Source: RGIG3077 sp045541475
GTDB lineage: Bacteria; Bacillota; Clostridia; Oscillospirales; Ruminococcaceae
Length of the DNA stretch: 46,213 nucleotides
NCBI GenBank assembly: GCA_045541475.1
Contig: JAZQJI010000019.1
Span: forward strand, 1-46,213
Reading direction: 5' to 3'
Below, piece after piece: positions 45,511-46,213 of this stretch. The position numbers and the translations under genes are program-made. The notes under the pieces are model-generated. The model was not told where the DNA came from, searched no databases, and saw only the letters and a program-made list of their open reading frames with translations. Position 1 is the first letter of the stretch. Each line of letters starts with the position of its first letter.

Positions 45511-45861
45511 TCAGATTCCAACGATGTTCCAGATATACAATGGTGCTGTCAGCGAAAACAGCAAACAACCGAAGATGATTGCCGCAGGCGCCCATTCAAT
45601 CTGCCCGTGTTTGCGATAATCCATATAAAGCATTGCGAGCTTTGCAAACAGCAAAATAACCAGCACCACAGCAATCACAGGAAACATAACGTTGTTGACA
45701 ATGGACTTAATCTGGGATTTCGCATCATTCCATGTGGACTGGATTGCACCCGAAACATCACCCTCTGCGTAGGCGGTCATTGCCATCATATTGGCAACAG
45801 CCATAGAGCTGATGACCGTCACAATGACTTTTGCATCTCCGTTTACTTTAGGGAGGCGCAA
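45511..45861 (-). CDS. Conjugative-element membrane protein (DUF3852, VirB2-like)
   Basis: The protein has a signal-like first segment (KVIVTVISSMAVANMMAMTA then YAEGD), a central helix with VSGAIQSTWNDAKSQIKSIV, a membrane segment (NVMFPVIAVVLVILLFAKLA), a short loop YMDYRKHGQIEWAPA, and a last membrane segment ending SLTAPLYIWNIVGI. Two helices around a short basic loop, after a cleavable start, is the build of VirB2-type pilins, and the wording matches DUF3852 of Tn1549-like elements. The start is odd: only TTG 45861 is available, directly after a stop and without a ribosome site, so the true 5' end may have been lost. No other conjugation gene is whole in the window. Confidence 0.7.
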   Translation of the reverse strand: MRLPKVNGDAKVIVTVISSMAVANMMAMTAYAEGDVSGAIQSTWNDAKSQIKSIVNNVMFPVIAVVLVILLFAKLAMLYMDYRKHGQIEWAPAAIIFGCLLFSLTAPLYIWNIVGI

Positions 45862-45866
45862 TTGTC

Positions 45867-45886
45867 AGCGGCGACTCGCCGCCTGT
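45867..45886. repeat. Perfect palindrome upstream of the DUF3852-type gene
   Basis: CAGCGGCGAC/TCGCCGCCTG pairs as a GC-rich inverted repeat at the point where the DUF3852-type gene loses its normal start. It may mark the junction. Confidence 0.45.
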
Positions 45887-45901
45887 CATTGGCAAAACGA
45901 C

Positions 45902-46043
45902 TTAGATTTTATTTGCGGATAACGGGTTCGATTTCTTCAACTCCTCATCAAATTTCAAAAGATTCCTTGCAAGTGTACGACCTTTTTTCAAAGGCACTTC
46001 GGAAACCTCCGATGCCCGAAAAAGCGTCGAATACTCGGATCAT
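45902..46043 (-). pseudogene. Broken cytosine-5 DNA methyltransferase start fused to another gene's tail
   Basis: ATG 46043, behind AGAAAGGAGTGG, reads MIRVFDAFSGIGGFRSAFEK, which is motif I of a C5-cytosine methyltransferase (FSGIGGFR binds SAM). After about 22 residues the match ends; the frame stops at 45948. In the next frame the sequence reads KKGRTLARNLLKFDEELKKS and NPLSANKI with a stop at 45902, the C-terminus of an unrelated protein. A deletion has joined the two. Confidence 0.65.
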
Positions 46044-46078
46044 CTAACCACTCCTTTCTTGTTTTCGGGTATAATAAG

Positions 46079-46213
46079 AATCCACCGGCTTAGCCGGTGG
46101 TTTTTCTTATGCGGGCATAGCCCTATATCACTAGCGGCGTCTCAAGACGCATATACGGTCTGACACTTGCGAAAGCTTGTTACTTGCGACCCGTAAACGG
46201 GTTTTCTAACTCT
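46079..46213 (-). mobile_element. Probable right end of an IS200/IS605-type element with omega-RNA-like hairpins
   Basis: Read on the minus strand the edge holds CGTCTTGAGACG, then GGGCTATGCCC, then CATAAGAAAAA and the perfect hairpin CCACCGGCTAAGCCGGTGG (46083-46101), followed by ATTCTTATTA. A GGGC-xxx-GCCC hairpin followed by an A-rich link and a strong terminal hairpin is the layout of the RNA encoded at the 3' end of tnpB genes, overlapping the element's right end. TnpB itself would lie beyond 46213. The last bases also show an open frame (RVRKPVYGSQVTSFRKCQ, stop near 46142) that could be its C-terminus. Identification is by pattern only. Confidence 0.5.

Overview
The window looks like chromosome from a low-GC, anaerobic gut or rumen clostridium, most likely of the Ruminococcus/Oscillospiraceae type. 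The evidence is a dockerin-bearing secreted CotH protein, pyruvate formate-lyase fermentation genes, strong AGGAGG ribosome sites, TTGACA-N17-TATAAT promoters, and many fragments of Firmicutes conjugative elements. No taxon can be named from the sequence alone.

Layout. 1-495: start of a membrane protein. 554-5492: two ECF sigma factor plus membrane-protein pairs; the first has twin divergent ECF-type promoters facing a small secreted-peptide gene, and the two pairs are separated by the 3' remnant of a tRNA-Leu. 5500-11016: lipoprotein, hypothetical genes, gene tails (including sbcC), a RepA-like initiator and two type II toxin-antitoxin pairs. The initiator and both pairs are closed by the same GTGTCC/GGACAC hairpin. 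11190-13744: tRNA-Thr, then a Y-family DNA polymerase divergent from an XRE repressor and an ImmA-type protease. 13948-17118: pyruvate formate-lyase split into a core and a separate glycyl-radical subunit, plus its activase. 17392-20160: dockerin/CotH protein. 20250-25819: mobile-element debris, two tiny CxxC proteins, a heterodimeric ABC exporter and an AraC regulator. 26332-31457: a MacB/FtsX-type ABC transporter with a two-component system. 31563-33044: remnants, a lipoprotein and a structured leader-like stretch. 33072-38344 and 40216-45240: two ECF sigma - membrane protein - ABC-2 transporter operons on the minus strand, separated by conjugation-gene debris and a methyltransferase. 45511-46213: a DUF3852-type conjugation gene, a broken cytosine methylase start, and what looks like the right end (with omega-RNA-like hairpins) of an IS200/IS605-type element.

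How the parts fit. The main theme is surface sensing and export: four ECF sigma/membrane-protein modules, one two-component system and one AraC gene, most linked to ABC transporters, lie among the broken remains of integrative conjugative elements. Two cargo units (the methyltransferase and the last ECF operon) start just behind the same conjugation-gene terminator sequence, which suggests they were captured at equivalent places. Core metabolism (PFL) and a possible LexA-independent DNA-damage switch (XRE/ImmA/polymerase) sit between the mobile blocks. Functional calls rest on recognised motifs. No database search was run.
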